Counted from the first letter of the stretch, positions 10,032-19,680 are shown. The stretch is 64,000 nucleotides of DNA from Terriglobales bacterium (GCA_025980765.1 JAICXB010000001.1:158396-222395); one strand, 5' to 3'. Made by a program: numbers and translations. Notes: generated by a model not told the origin, from the letters alone.

Positions 10032-12218
10032 CTATTCCTTCGTTGCTGTGCCTTCCTGCTTCGCCAGTTTTATCTTGGTGCTCTCCAGTTGCTTCTGGAC
10101 GCGGGCCACGTCGTTGCTTTCGACGTCCGCCGGCAATGAGCGGTTCCATTCTTCCAGCGCCCGCTCCCACTGGGCGGCGGCGAGCTTCAAGCGTCCCGTT
10201 TTGGCATAGACTTCGCCCATATGATCGTGCACCGTAGGATCGGTGCCGATGTGGTCCATGGCCTTGCGCAGGTTTTCTTCCGCCAATTCGTAGTTGCCCG
10301 TTTTGAAATAGGCCCATCCCAGGGAATCGAGATAAGCGCCGTTCTGCGGCTCTTCCTGCACGGCTTTCTTGATGTAGTTCAGGGCTTCATCCAGACGAAC
10401 GCCACGGTCGGCGAGCATGTATCCCAGATAATTCAGCGCCATGGCATTGCGCGGATCGCTGGCCAGGACCTTGCGGAACATCTCTTCCGCCGGTTCATAT
10501 TTCTTCTGCCGCTCGTAGTAAGAGCCGCGTAAGAAATAGTCGTACTGCTTGTCGTCGGATTTGGTAGTCAGAGCGTCGGCTTTGTTGAGCGCATCTTCTG
10601 CCTCGCTCCAGCGACGCAAACGCGCATAGATCTGCGAAAGCGCAAGATAGACATCGCGATCTTCGCTGCCGCCCTTCAGTTCCGCTTTGGCCATTTCGAT
10701 GCCCTGCTCGGCCTGGCCGTTATCGGCCAATTGTCCGGCAAGGACTAGGCGCATGGAGCGGTCTTTCGGCAGCGCATTTACGGCATCCTTCGCGGTTTGT
10801 GTGGCCTGGTTCCACTGCTTGTCCTCGCGCTGGCTGTCGATAACTTGGCTATATCCGCGTTCGGCGCTGTCATCGCCAAGGTCTAGCATTTTGCGGAAGG
10901 TCTCGATTGCCAGCTGGTTCTTGCCCGCCTCGCGATAGAGCGTACCCAGTCGCTCAAGAAAAACTGAGCGATTGTTGCGATCGCTGCTGCTGTAGTTGGC
11001 AAGCGGTTTCTCCGTCTTCTGCAGCAGGTTCTGCATAATGGAGATGGCATCGTCGAATTTGCCCTGCGCTTCGTCGATCAAAGCTTCGTTGTAGGGCACT
11101 TCGAGCGAATCCTGTACCAGCGAATCGGCTTTTTTGAGCGACTCGGTTGCTTGCGCGAAATTGCCTTCGCGACGATAGATCTCAGACATGCGCAGGTAAG
11201 CCTGGGCGTCCTGCGGATCCGCGTCGGCTACCTGTTTGTACTGCTCCAGCGCTGCGTCGATCTGATTGTCGCCGAGCAGGCTCTGGGCCAGTCCGCGCTG
11301 CGCATCGAGATTTTCTTTCTCCAGATCGACCGCTTTCCTGTATGCGGTGATTGCGGATTTGTAGTCCTTCTGCTGCTCGTACGTGTATCCCAAAACGGCA
11401 TAAAGCTTGCTGCTGCGCTGGTCATCGGGAAGGGATTGCAGAGTTTCGACTGCGCGCTTGTTGTCCCCCTCTTCGTTGTAGAGGTACGCGAGGTTAATGA
11501 GGGCTTCCTCCGAGGTAGGATCGATTTGCCGCGCCGCCTTAAACTCCTGCTCGGCTTTGGCCAGATCTTTATTGATGATGTACAGACGCCCGAGCAACAG
11601 ATGATCGTCAATGTTGGCAGGCTCCAGCCGGGTAATCTGGCTGAACTGCTCGATGGCCAGCTTGAGCACGTCAGAAGATTGCGTGCCGGCGGTGGTGTCT
11701 CCCAGAGAGCGCAGGTAGATGCGGCCGAGCAGCTTGCGCGCATCCAGATTGTTCGGGTCGCGTTTGATAATGTCCTGCGATTCCTGCACCGCGTCGCGAA
11801 TGTGTCCCGTTTTGAAATAGAGCTCGGCGAGCCCGGCATTTAATTCTTCAGAGCCGGGGTCGTTCTGCAAGGCCAGCTTGTATTCGTCGATGGCTTTGCT
11901 GGCGTATTCCGAGTGCCCGTACACCGAAACCATTTCCTCGTAGGTATGCGCCAGTGCGTAATGGTAGTAAGCCTGCGCGCGGTCGGGGGTCGAACTGGAC
12001 GGCGTGGAAGCGGGCATTGAAGACGAGGTCGGACTTTCAGCCTTTTTCGGCTTCGGCGCAATCGTCTCTGGCGGCTTTGTCTTTTGCGGAGATTCTGGCG
12101 ATTGCGCTGTGGGAGTCGTGCTGGGAGTGCTTGCGCCCGGAGTCGCAGGGGATTGCGCCACGCTCGCTATTGCGCCCAGAAGTACAAAGGAAAAGAGACG
12201 AATACAAAGGCTAGTCAT
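10032..12218 (-). CDS. Exported tetratricopeptide-repeat protein
   Basis: This protein of about 728 residues has a signal peptide (LFSFVLLGAIASVAQS), then a Ser/Thr/Pro-rich low-complexity linker (about 25-85). At least a dozen TPR units follow to the C-terminus, for example AKAEQEFKAARQIDPTSEEA and PAEEMFRKVLASDPRNAMAL. Such proteins are periplasmic or outer-membrane-associated scaffolds. The ATG at 12218 puts the signal peptide at the N-terminus. A GTG at 12242 is an alternative, and neither has a good ribosome binding site. It lies downstream of purH on the same strand after a 340-bp gap, so is probably transcribed separately. The partner is unknown. Confidence 0.88.
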   Translation of the reverse strand: MTSLCIRLFSFVLLGAIASVAQSPATPGASTPSTTPTAQSPESPQKTKPPETIAPKPKKAESPTSSSMPASTPSSSTPDRAQAYYHYALAHTYEEMVSVYGHSEYASKAIDEYKLALQNDPGSEELNAGLAELYFKTGHIRDAVQESQDIIKRDPNNLDARKLLGRIYLRSLGDTTAGTQSSDVLKLAIEQFSQITRLEPANIDDHLLLGRLYIINKDLAKAEQEFKAARQIDPTSEEALINLAYLYNEEGDNKRAVETLQSLPDDQRSSKLYAVLGYTYEQQKDYKSAITAYRKAVDLEKENLDAQRGLAQSLLGDNQIDAALEQYKQVADADPQDAQAYLRMSEIYRREGNFAQATESLKKADSLVQDSLEVPYNEALIDEAQGKFDDAISIMQNLLQKTEKPLANYSSSDRNNRSVFLERLGTLYREAGKNQLAIETFRKMLDLGDDSAERGYSQVIDSQREDKQWNQATQTAKDAVNALPKDRSMRLVLAGQLADNGQAEQGIEMAKAELKGGSEDRDVYLALSQIYARLRRWSEAEDALNKADALTTKSDDKQYDYFLRGSYYERQKKYEPAEEMFRKVLASDPRNAMALNYLGYMLADRGVRLDEALNYIKKAVQEEPQNGAYLDSLGWAYFKTGNYELAEENLRKAMDHIGTDPTVHDHMGEVYAKTGRLKLAAAQWERALEEWNRSLPADVESNDVARVQKQLESTKIKLAKQEGTATKE

Positions 12219-12242
12219 TTGGTTATTAAAGAGAAGCTTCAC

Positions 12243-12557
12243 TCCCAGAACATTGGATGCGAAAGTGACGGCTTTGACGCCTCAAACGGATTAAAGCCGT
12301 CTTCGTTGGCGCCTGCTTGAAGCCGCACAAGTTTTGATGCAGATAAATTGCCCGCTTTAACCCGGATTCTTCACGATCACGAGAACGTTTGGTAGAGACG
12401 GTCCATTCTCCTTCCGGCGATGGCTGCCCCCCTAAGACCCGGCATGCCGCATTTCAACCCTACAGTTCGCTGATTGCGAAACGCCACCGACGTCTCTTCT
12501 TAGACGCACGGTCCACTAGATTGTACGCCGGGGAGAGTCAATTGGACCCGAGAACGT
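12243..12557. other. Gap between purH and the TPR gene
   Basis: About 315 bp without a credible gene. It should hold the TPR gene promoter. A TACAAT word is present on the minus strand near 12520, but no well-spaced -35 accompanies it. No hairpin or repeat was recognised. Confidence 0.4.
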
Positions 12558-14213
12558 CTAGTGACGGAAGTGACGTACCCCCGTGAACATCATGGCTAAT
12601 CCCAGCCGGTCAGCGGCTGCGATGACCTGAGGATCGTTCTTGGACCCCCCCGGCTGAATGATCGCGGTTGCGCCGGCGCGGGCGATTTCCTCTACTCCGT
12701 CAGGAAAAGGAAAGAATGCGTCGGAGGCGGCTACGCTGCCGTTGACTGGCAGCACGGCTTTGCTGGCGCCGAGTTTGCAGGAATCGACGCGGCTCATTTG
12801 TCCGGCTCCCACTCCGATCGACTGCCCATTGCGCGCGTAAACAATGGCGTTCGACTTGACGTGCTTGCAGATCTTCCAAGCGAAGAGCATATCTGCCCTT
12901 TCGTCCTTGCTGGGGTGGCGCCTGGTCACGACTGTAAGATCCGAATCGGCAAGCGGCCGCACGTCGGGATCCTGAAGAAGCAATCCGCCTGACACCTGCT
13001 TCAGTACGGATTTGGGAGCTGCCAGCCGGACCTCGAGCAGGCGCAAGTTCTTCTTAGCTGCGAAGCGCGACAGAGCACCCGGCGCAAAGCTCGGAGCGGC
13101 GATCGCCTCCACAAAGAGCTTGGCGATCTCTTCGGCGGCAGCCTCATCCACTTCGCGATTGATTCCGATTACGCCTCCGAACGCCGAAATGGGATCGGCT
13201 GCCAGGGAGCGCTGGTATGCGGTGAGCACATCGCCTCCTATTGCCGCGCCGCACGGGTTGGTGTGCTTAATAATCGCGCACATCGGCTGCTCGAATTCAC
13301 GGCAGAGCTCCCACGCAGCATCGAGATCGACCAGATTGTTGTACGAGAGCTCTTTACCCTGGAGTTGTCGGGCATTCGCGATGCCAAGTTTGGAGCCGTC
13401 GGAATATACGGCAGCGCGCTGGTGCGGATTCTCTCCGTAGCGCAAGTCAGCAAGCTTGGAGAACGACAATCGCAGCGTCTGAGGAAACTCAGCATTGCGG
13501 GATGCGAAATCCTGCGGAGTTGGGATGGATTCAAGGGCCGTAGCGATAGCGCTGTCATAAGCCGCAGTAGTAGCAAAAGCTTTGCGCGCGAGCTTCCAGC
13601 GAGTTTCCAATGAGAGCCCGCCCGTGCTCTTCAATTCTTCCGCAATTCCGGCATAGCTGGATGGCGAAGTCACGACCGCTACATCTTGAAAATTTTTGGC
13701 GGCCGAGCGCAGCATCGAAGGACCACCGATGTCGATGTTTTCGATAAGCTCCTCGAAGCTCACTTCCGGACGCGCAGCCGTCTTCTCGAAAGCGTACAGG
13801 TTGACGACCACCATATCGATCGGCTCGATACCGTGTTCCTCCACGGATTGGCGATGGATCGCATTCTCGCGAACATGCAGGATGCCTCCATGCACCTTGG
13901 GATGGAGGGTTTTCACACGGCCATCCAGCATCTCGGGAAACCCAGTCAATTCCGAGATGTCTTTGACGCGAATGCCGGAATCCCGCAGAAGTTTTGCAGT
14001 GCCGCCGGTGGAAATCAGTTCCACTCCGGCTGCAGCAAGCGCCCTTGCGAAGTCGGCAATCCCGGACTTATCGGTCACGCTGAGGATAGCGCGGCGGATA
14101 GGCTTCGTTTGACCGGGAGTTGTTTGAATTTCCAGAGTTTCTGATTGAGGCACTTCGGCTTCCTTAAGATTGGGCTGTTCCTCGATTGTAAAAGGTTGAG
14201 TTGCCAGTGTCAT
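12558..14213 (-). CDS. purH: Bifunctional AICAR formyltransferase / IMP cyclohydrolase
   Basis: This 551-residue enzyme catalyses the last two steps of de novo purine synthesis (AICAR to FAICAR to IMP). The N-terminal MGS-like IMP cyclohydrolase domain starts at about residue 38 ([13 protein letters not shown]) and includes [10 protein letters not shown]. The transformylase domain carries [18 protein letters not shown] and the C-terminal [12 protein letters not shown] and [12 protein letters not shown] motifs. About 37 residues precede the first domain, longer than usual, so the true start could be internal. It is divergent from the rhomboid gene at 14263 with only 49 bp between, so promoters must overlap. 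Confidence 0.96.
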   Translation of the reverse strand: MTLATQPFTIEEQPNLKEAEVPQSETLEIQTTPGQTKPIRRAILSVTDKSGIADFARALAAAGVELISTGGTAKLLRDSGIRVKDISELTGFPEMLDGRVKTLHPKVHGGILHVRENAIHRQSVEEHGIEPIDMVVVNLYAFEKTAARPEVSFEELIENIDIGGPSMLRSAAKNFQDVAVVTSPSSYAGIAEELKSTGGLSLETRWKLARKAFATTAAYDSAIATALESIPTPQDFASRNAEFPQTLRLSFSKLADLRYGENPHQRAAVYSDGSKLGIANARQLQGKELSYNNLVDLDAAWELCREFEQPMCAIIKHTNPCGAAIGGDVLTAYQRSLAADPISAFGGVIGINREVDEAAAEEIAKLFVEAIAAPSFAPGALSRFAAKKNLRLLEVRLAAPKSVLKQVSGGLLLQDPDVRPLADSDLTVVTRRHPSKDERADMLFAWKICKHVKSNAIVYARNGQSIGVGAGQMSRVDSCKLGASKAVLPVNGSVAASDAFFPFPDGVEEIARAGATAIIQPGGSKNDPQVIAAADRLGLAMMFTGVRHFRH

Positions 14214-14262
14214 TCTGCGAGCGCACTGAAGACATCATCTATCATGGCTGCAGGAGAAAAGC

Positions 14263-15723
14263 TTGCCGCAATGTCCAAGCTGCGGCCGCGAGTTGGCGGT
14301 CGCCAGCGATGGCTCGCCGTTTTGCCCGGAGTGCCAGCTCGCCCATCAGCCCAGCCGACGTATTCCGCATGGCTTGGTGGATTACTTCCAGCGTTTCCCC
14401 GTCACCTGCATTCTGATCGCGCTGAATGTTCTGGTTTACGCGGCGATGGTAATTGGACACGTGTCGCCCACGTGGCCAACTTCGGCGGCATTGGTGCGTT
14501 GGGGCGCCGACTCCGGCGTTGACGTCATTGCCCATCATCAGTGGTGGCGGATTCTCAGCGCCGCGTTCGTCCACATAGGTATCGTCCACCTGGCGATGAA
14601 CATGTGGGCGCTTTGGGTGTTGGGAACCCTGGCCGAGGCAGTCTTGGGAACGTATCTCTACATTGGGATCTACATTGCCGGCGCAATTTCTGCTTCGTTG
14701 GCCAGCTTGTTCTGGCGGCCTACTGTGGTGGGGGCGGGAGCTTCCGGAGCGATCATTGGGATCCTGGGCGCCCTGGTCAGCGTGCTGAAGTTTGCGCGGC
14801 TGCCTCTACCGGAACCGGTTCTTCGTTCCACCCTGCGAAGTCTGGTGCAGGGGGCTGTTCTCACGCTCCTGATTGGCGTGTTTGGACCCATCGACAACGC
14901 CGCGCATATCGGTGGTCTGATCTGTGGCCTGATCATTGGATTTTCGCTGAGCTGGACTCGACGTGCCGATTACGGGATGCAGCGTCCCTTGCGGCTTGCC
15001 TGTCTCGTGATCCCTTTTCTGCTCATGGTGCCCTTGGCGATTGGAGTGCAGCGCCGCGGGGAGCCTCAAATACAGATTCGGCAAGCCGAGCAGTATCTGG
15101 ACACCGGAGCCTACCCATTAGCCGAGCATCAAGCCCGCGAAGCCTTGAAACGGCTGCCCAACGACGAAGAAGCACTCGAGACCCTGAGCGCGGCGCTGGT
15201 GTACGAAAACAAGGACCAGGAGGCAATGAAGTATTTCGAAGAACTCCTTGCCCGCAATCCGCGAAATGAGTTTGCCGCAAACAATTTAGCGCTTGCCCAT
15301 CTGCGCAGGGGCGACGCTTCCGCCGCCCGCGACGTTCTCAGCAGGACCTTGCCGCTGCAGACGCGAAATGCTGTTGGCCACGTTTATTTGGCGCAAGCTC
15401 TCAGGAAACTTGATCAGGACAATGCCGCCATGACCGAGTATCGGCGGGCAATAGAAATGGATCCGCAAATATACGATGCGCAAATCGGCCTTGCGCAGCT
15501 CTACGAGGAACACAACAAATTGGGAGAGGCAATGCTGTTGTACCAGGCAGCAGCCAAACTGCATCCTGCCGATCCCGACCCTTTGCGGGCTCTGGCGAGA
15601 ACGTTAGCTGCCGCCGGAAAAAACCAGCAGGCAGAAGACGTGATGGCGCGGGTACAACAGATGGAAAAGCAACGAGAACAGCAGCAGAAGCCGGCTCCCA
15701 GAACGTCGAAGCCAACCACCTGA
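14263..15723 (+). CDS. Rhomboid-family intramembrane protease with zinc ribbon and TPR domain
   Basis: This is a 486-residue protein. The start is TTG at 14263 with AGGAG 6 nt upstream. Residues 4-25 form a CPSC...CPEC zinc ribbon. A six-helix rhomboid core follows (about 40-230) with catalytic serine in GASGAIIG (about 160) and histidine in AAHIGG (about 214). After one more membrane segment, the C-terminal half (about 270-470) is TPR repeats (NEFAANNLALAHLRRG, AMTEYRRAIEMDPQIYDAQI). Rhomboids cut transmembrane helices in the inner membrane; the TPR part probably recruits substrate or partners. The substrate is unknown. Confidence 0.92.
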   Translation: MPQCPSCGRELAVASDGSPFCPECQLAHQPSRRIPHGLVDYFQRFPVTCILIALNVLVYAAMVIGHVSPTWPTSAALVRWGADSGVDVIAHHQWWRILSAAFVHIGIVHLAMNMWALWVLGTLAEAVLGTYLYIGIYIAGAISASLASLFWRPTVVGAGASGAIIGILGALVSVLKFARLPLPEPVLRSTLRSLVQGAVLTLLIGVFGPIDNAAHIGGLICGLIIGFSLSWTRRADYGMQRPLRLACLVIPFLLMVPLAIGVQRRGEPQIQIRQAEQYLDTGAYPLAEHQAREALKRLPNDEEALETLSAALVYENKDQEAMKYFEELLARNPRNEFAANNLALAHLRRGDASAARDVLSRTLPLQTRNAVGHVYLAQALRKLDQDNAAMTEYRRAIEMDPQIYDAQIGLAQLYEEHNKLGEAMLLYQAAAKLHPADPDPLRALARTLAAAGKNQQAEDVMARVQQMEKQREQQQKPAPRTSKPTT

Positions 15724-15736
15724 GAGACCTGCTGGA

Positions 15737-16333
15737 TCAGTTTGGCTGGGCTTTTGCCTTGAGTTTTACCTGGCCGTTTTCGGTTTCCACCGAATACTCC
15801 ACGGCGGTGCAGCCATATTCTTTGCGGAGCTGCTCGGTTTTCTTTTTCACGAATTGCTGAAATGACTCGAAGGTGCCGGCGGCAGTGCTGAGATTCGCCT
15901 GCTTGCGCGCCTGCATCATGGCTTCGTACAGGGACTGCACTTTGTGGCGTTCGTCATCGACATCGGCGCACGCAATGCGGAATGGCTCGCGCTCAGTGAG
16001 ATCGATTACCTGTGGCGCTTCGTCCTCAAACTGCCGCACTCCCTGAATCGCCAGCAATGCATCCTGGGGACGGCGGTATCCTTCTTCTTTAATCCGAAGT
16101 TTCTGCTGCCACAGGCTGTTGTAAACCGCGTACTTCTGCATGATGCTATTGAAGCGGAAGCGCTGCCCATAATTCAGCTTGCGACCGTCGCTGAATCTCT
16201 TGATTGTCGATTGGACTTTCCACTCCAGATCATTGGGTGGCTTTTTGGAGCCGCCGCCAAAGAAGACGTCAAACTCGATCTTCAGACGTCGAAGGTTATC
16301 ATCGAGCAAATTGAGTTCTTCATCTGTTGTCAC
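15737..16333 (-). CDS. Hypothetical protein, MXAN_5187 C-terminal-like domain
   Basis: This is a 198-residue soluble, charged protein. The N-terminal half (LNLLDDNLRRLKIEFDVFFG, PPNDLEWKV, GQRFRFNSIMQKYAVYNSLW) resembles the conserved domain found at the C-terminus of myxobacterial MXAN_5187-type proteins and in many acidobacterial hypotheticals (recalled similarity). The second half is helical (VQSLYEAMMQARKQ) with an EYGCTAVEYSVETENG strand pair. A GTG at 16333 is chosen because the preceding 46 codons do not match the family; the ribosome binding site is weak. It converges with the rhomboid gene. Molecular function is not known. Confidence 0.75.
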   Translation of the reverse strand: MTTDEELNLLDDNLRRLKIEFDVFFGGGSKKPPNDLEWKVQSTIKRFSDGRKLNYGQRFRFNSIMQKYAVYNSLWQQKLRIKEEGYRRPQDALLAIQGVRQFEDEAPQVIDLTEREPFRIACADVDDERHKVQSLYEAMMQARKQANLSTAAGTFESFQQFVKKKTEQLRKEYGCTAVEYSVETENGQVKLKAKAQPN

Positions 16334-16554
16334 GGCTGCACCGTTCCGAGGCTTCCAAACGCATTCGCTGCGGACTATAGCACAGGAAATCTCCGGAATT
16401 GCTGGTCGCAGTACCTTCGTAAGGGGTAACTCTTTTGGCGGGATTGTCAGGATCGGGAGTCTGGTAACCATGCGCGGATTCCATTTTTTCCCGCCAGTGT
16501 TGGCCTACTCTCGAAAGCGGGCTCGCATCTACTTAGTTGCATCTGGGAATGCCT

Positions 16555-17226
16555 ATGTCTGAATTCGACGTGCAGAAAACTCGCATCGTGATTGCCGACG
16601 ACCACTCTATCCTGCGGGAATCGTTGGCACTGCTGTTGGCAACGCAGGCGGATTTTCAGGTGGATGGGGCCGCTTCCAATGGCCAGGAGGCGCTGGATAT
16701 GATTCAGCGATTCCGTCCTGACGTGCTGGTGCTCGATCTGTTTATGCCGGACTTCGATGGCTTCGAAGTGCTGCGAACTTTAGATCGCCACAGCAGCCGG
16801 CTGGCCACGGTGGTGCTTACTGCATCGGAATCGGATACCGACTACGCGCAAGTGGTTCGCCTGGGCGCTCGCGGACTTGTCATGAAAGGCGATGGCCCAC
16901 AGCGATTGTTTGAAGCCATTCGCATGGTCGCGTCGGGAGAGCTGGCGTTTTCTGAGGAACTTGCCCGCCAGGTAGTCAGCAGTTTGGCGTCTGACAACCG
17001 CACACAGCCTCCGCAACAAGCCTCACTACACCGGCTTTCCGACCGCGAACGGCAAATCGCTTATTCTGTCGCGCGCGGCATGAAAAATCGAGACATCGCT
17101 CATCAACTCTCCATTAGCGAGAACACCGTCAAGCGGCACTTGCAAAGCATATTCGGCAAGACTGGCGCACGAGACCGGCTGGAATTGGCGGTGCTGGCGT
17201 TGAATGAAGCCAACCGCGCCGCGTAA
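16555..17226 (+). CDS. NarL/LuxR-type response regulator
   Basis: This is a 223-residue two-component response regulator. The receiver domain (about 9-125) has acid pocket D15-D16, phosphoacceptor D61 in LVLDLFMPDFDG, T89 and K111 (VMKGDG). The C-terminal LuxR helix-turn-helix is at about 155-220 (LSDRERQIAYSVARGMKNRD, ISENTVKRHL). The ATG at 16555 has GGGA 6-7 nt upstream, better than the in-frame ATG at 16549. No sensor kinase is adjacent, so this is an orphan regulator. It is followed by an inverted repeat and the convergent XRE gene. Confidence 0.93.
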   Translation: MSEFDVQKTRIVIADDHSILRESLALLLATQADFQVDGAASNGQEALDMIQRFRPDVLVLDLFMPDFDGFEVLRTLDRHSSRLATVVLTASESDTDYAQVVRLGARGLVMKGDGPQRLFEAIRMVASGELAFSEELARQVVSSLASDNRTQPPQQASLHRLSDRERQIAYSVARGMKNRDIAHQLSISENTVKRHLQSIFGKTGARDRLELAVLALNEANRAA

Positions 17227-17228
17227 GA

Positions 17229-17322
17229 TTTCGTGATTTCGTGATCAGGTGATTTCGCGATTTGAGGCGCCGCTAAATCGCTATTGAAAATCACGAAATT
17301 GCGAAATCACCCGATCGCGAAA
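17229..17322. repeat. GTGATTTCG-word inverted repeat
   Basis: The left arm 17229-17263 consists of TTTCGTGATTTCG words and the right arm 17286-17322 of their complements (CGAAATCAC, GCGAAAT). They are imperfectly paired around a GGCGCC-containing loop. It sits between the convergent response-regulator and XRE genes, where it may end both transcripts. Its words are related to those at 2308-2389 and 60383-60458. Confidence 0.8.
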
Positions 17323-17329
17323 TGTAATC

Positions 17330-17683
17330 CTATTTGCCCACGCCGGTGGCTAACTTCTTCACCATTGCCATTACCAGTTTTCGATCGCTGTCATTCAAAT
17401 TGTTGGAATAGCGGCGAAATTGGGTGAGGAAGCGGACTTCATCTTCGGTCCATTGCGGCAGGTTTTTCCCGTTGGAGCTTTCCGAACCTTGATCGGCGAA
17501 AAACTGCGCCAACGGCAGGTCCATCGCGGATGCGATCTTGGCCAGTGTGTCGAGTGAGGGAATGGTGTGTCCGTTCTCAACTCGCGACAGATAACAGCGC
17601 AGCAACCCGGTACGCTTTTCGATATCGCCCTGTGACATCCCTTTTTGCAGACGATAGCTCTTGATGGTTTGTCCTATATTCAT
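17330..17683 (-). CDS. XRE-family transcriptional regulator
   Basis: This is a 117-residue protein. The N-terminal helix-turn-helix of Cro/C1 type spans about 1-60 (IGQTIKSYRLQKGMSQGDIE, CYLSRVENGHTIPSLDTLAK). A C-terminal region (about 75-117) contains QWTEDEVRFLTQFRRYSNNL and resembles short tails of similar regulators. The ATG at 17683 is where the HTH fold begins; a longer open frame upstream is not family-like. The ribosome binding site is weak. It is a single gene with no obvious regulated partner beside it. The target and signal are unknown. Confidence 0.85.
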   Translation of the reverse strand: MNIGQTIKSYRLQKGMSQGDIEKRTGLLRCYLSRVENGHTIPSLDTLAKIASAMDLPLAQFFADQGSESSNGKNLPQWTEDEVRFLTQFRRYSNNLNDSDRKLVMAMVKKLATGVGK

Positions 17684-17987
17684 TTGGTGGGACTCTTTCA
17701 GCGTTGCACTCTGGGGGTTGCGAGCGAAATAGTAACCAGAGTAGAACTCTTCCGCAAGTGTATTTTTTGACACCCAAGTTAATGCCTGATTTGGTGCCTC
17801 CCTAAATGAAATTGCGCTGAACTTCTCCGGCGATCCGCTTATGGTGTGGGGCTTCATCGCAGCATTCGTGCTTGCAAGCGCCGCTGATTGGCCGAGGATG
17901 ACAATGCCTGGCTGACTCCGATCCGCGGAGTCTTGCCGCCGAAATCGGACTGGCTCACCCGATTTCAGAACGGGAATCGACGTTCAT

Positions 17988-18260
17988 TTAGCCGCGCTCG
18001 CTTGCCGTCGGGAAGCGCAGGCGGGCAGAAAACGAAACCACCAGGAAGATCGCGGCCCAAATTAGAACATTTGCGCAACATCCCGCGGTCTTGGCGGCGT
18101 TGGCATTTGCTCCATGCAATCCGGAAGGGAACCAGTGCGCGGTAGCGGCGAACCCCGGCAGCCAAAGAATCGCGGCGCCGTCTCCAAGCAATGGACGCAG
18201 CGCCCACGGCAGGACGGTGATCACAGCTCCAAACAGCAAGGCCAGCGAGATGCGTTTCAC
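17988..18260 (-). CDS. Small membrane protein, second gene of a coupled pair
   Basis: This is a 90-residue protein beginning with GTG (MKRISLALLFGAVITVLPW). Two or three hydrophobic segments are visible: about 4-20, a middle segment LLGDGAAILWLPGFAATAHW, and NVLIWAAIFLVVSFSARL near the C-terminus. Its start overlaps the stop of the upstream gene in a GTGA, so translation is probably coupled. No family was recognised. Inner-membrane location is inferred. Confidence 0.7.
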   Translation of the reverse strand: MKRISLALLFGAVITVLPWALRPLLGDGAAILWLPGFAATAHWFPSGLHGANANAAKTAGCCANVLIWAAIFLVVSFSARLRFPTASERG

Positions 18261-18532
18261 AGCGATTGCCGACTTCGGCGCAGCAGGCGAAGAATCGCGT
18301 AAATCACGACTGCGTACAGGAAGAAATTGACAATCGTGAGCACGCGAGAATTGCCAAATCCTGGAGCCGCTCGGCCGAGTATCCATCCTGCCGGACGAAG
18401 TAAGAGGGCGCCATAGTACGGGTGTCCACTGCGATCGAACAGCAGGGGAAGGACGAGCACGATTAAGAATGCGGTCCAGATGGCAATGCGCAGGTTCGTC
18501 GCCGAGCGACGTTGTTGGGGAACAATGGACAT
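18257..18532 (-). CDS. Small membrane protein, first gene of a coupled pair
   Basis: This is a 91-residue protein. After a basic N-terminus there is a transmembrane segment (IAIWTAFLIVLVLPLLF), a short loop containing GHPYYGALLLRPAG, and a second segment (VLTIVNFFLYAVVIYAILRL) followed by RRSRQSL. The ATG at 18532 was chosen because it precedes the first segment directly. Its TGA is shared with the GTG of the next gene. No family was recognised. The two proteins may form a complex. Confidence 0.7.
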   Translation of the reverse strand: MSIVPQQRRSATNLRIAIWTAFLIVLVLPLLFDRSGHPYYGALLLRPAGWILGRAAPGFGNSRVLTIVNFFLYAVVIYAILRLLRRSRQSL

Positions 18533-18637
18533 ATTGCGCTGCGGGCGCGGGTAAAGTCGTGACAATACGATTTTACGGGCGGGTGGTTTCTCGCGCCACA
18601 CTAAGCAGGGCCGAAGGCCGGCTTATGGGACGACAAC

Positions 18638-18868
18638 CTACTTGGTTGCGGCTCTCTTCTTGTTCCTGGTACCGAGCACGATGTCGGCAAGCTCGAGATA
18701 GCGGTTGCCGGCAGCCTCCGAGGAACCATGAATGATGGTCTTTGGCGTGGTCTGAGTGTGCTTGCGCAGCAACTCCTTATCGACCCAGAGACCTACGGGA
18801 TGGTCATCCGCAGCAGCAAGGATCGTGCGCTTGGGCTGAGGCTTCGACTTCTTTACCTTGGCCGGCAT
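18638..18868 (-). CDS. Small basic protein of unknown function
   Basis: This is a 76-residue protein rich in lysine at both ends (MPAKVKKSKPQPKRTILAAA and RNKKRAATK). The middle reads VGLWVDKELLRKHTQTTPKT and contains no known motif. Composition suggests nucleic-acid binding, but that is a guess. The ATG at 18868 has no strong ribosome binding site, and a start 30 nt upstream is possible. Confidence 0.55.
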   Translation of the reverse strand: MPAKVKKSKPQPKRTILAAADDHPVGLWVDKELLRKHTQTTPKTIIHGSSEAAGNRYLELADIVLGTRNKKRAATK

Positions 18869-19117
18869 GTTTGTGGCTGAATGAGCTTGGCCCAGCATAC
18901 AACAGCAATGTTACAAACACACCAACCAAAACTCACAACCCTGTGAATTGCCTGTGGAAAACTACATTCGTGCGCAAGTTGGCGCGCCAGGAACAATGCT
19001 GGTCGGCTTAATTCTGCCAGATTTTGCGGACGGGAACACTCCGCAGCGTTTTTGCATCTGCCGCAGTTCTGTTACACTGCCCGCCGTTCGCGAGTCGAAT
19101 CCAGGAGAATCAAATTC

Positions 19118-19645
19118 ATGAAGACAACTAGGTACTTCTCATTTCTGTTCGCGCTGATATTGGCGGCGACTCTGGGCTATGCGCAAAGCATTTCCGCCCA
19201 GGGCAGTTCGGACCAGGCGACAACCACTTCGACCACAACCAAGAAGAAGACCACCAAGCAAAAAACGAAAGACGCAACCACCGACGTAAAACAAGGCACA
19301 GAGAAGGCTGCAACGGCAACTGCGCATGGCACCGAGACAGCTGCAAAAGCCACGGCCCGCGGCACCAGGGCGGCAGCGGGAGACGTGAAGCGAGGCGTCA
19401 GCGGGCGCAGCGCAAAGCTCGATATCAACACCGCAACCAAGGACCAACTCGATGCGCTGCCCGGCGTAGGAGAAACCTACGCACAAAAGATCATCGACGG
19501 ACGTCCGTACAACGCCAAGAACGACCTGGTGCGAAAGAACATCTTGCCGCAAGCTACGTACGACCAGATCAAGAACCAGATCATCGCGCATCGCGCAACC
19601 AAATCCTCAGCAGCAAAGAAAACCACTGCCCCAGCACCCAAATAG
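19118..19645 (+). CDS. Exported protein with helix-hairpin-helix (ComEA-like) domain
   Basis: This is a 175-residue protein. The signal peptide ([17 protein letters not shown]) is followed by a Thr/Lys/Ala-rich low-complexity region (about 30-110: [13 protein letters not shown], repeated KATARGT/TAHGTE). The C-terminal HhH domain ([20 protein letters not shown]...[13 protein letters not shown]) resembles the DNA-binding part of ComEA. AGGAG lies 10 nt before the ATG at 19118. DNA binding outside the cytoplasm, for example in DNA uptake, is inferred from the fold. A good terminator follows at 19655-19680. Confidence 0.85.
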   Translation: MKTTRYFSFLFALILAATLGYAQSISAQGSSDQATTTSTTTKKKTTKQKTKDATTDVKQGTEKAATATAHGTETAAKATARGTRAAAGDVKRGVSGRSAKLDINTATKDQLDALPGVGETYAQKIIDGRPYNAKNDLVRKNILPQATYDQIKNQIIAHRATKSSAAKKTTAPAPK

Positions 19646-19654
19646 CACTGCCCG

Positions 19655-19680
19655 AGAGGCCTTCTGCGAGGAAGGCCTCT
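19655..19680 (+). terminator. Hairpin terminator after the HhH gene
   Basis: A perfect 10-bp stem AGAGGCCTTC/GAAGGCCTCT... closes around a 6-nt loop just 10 nt after the stop codon, followed by TGCTTGG. The T-tract is weak, but position and stem strength fit an intrinsic terminator. Confidence 0.7.
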
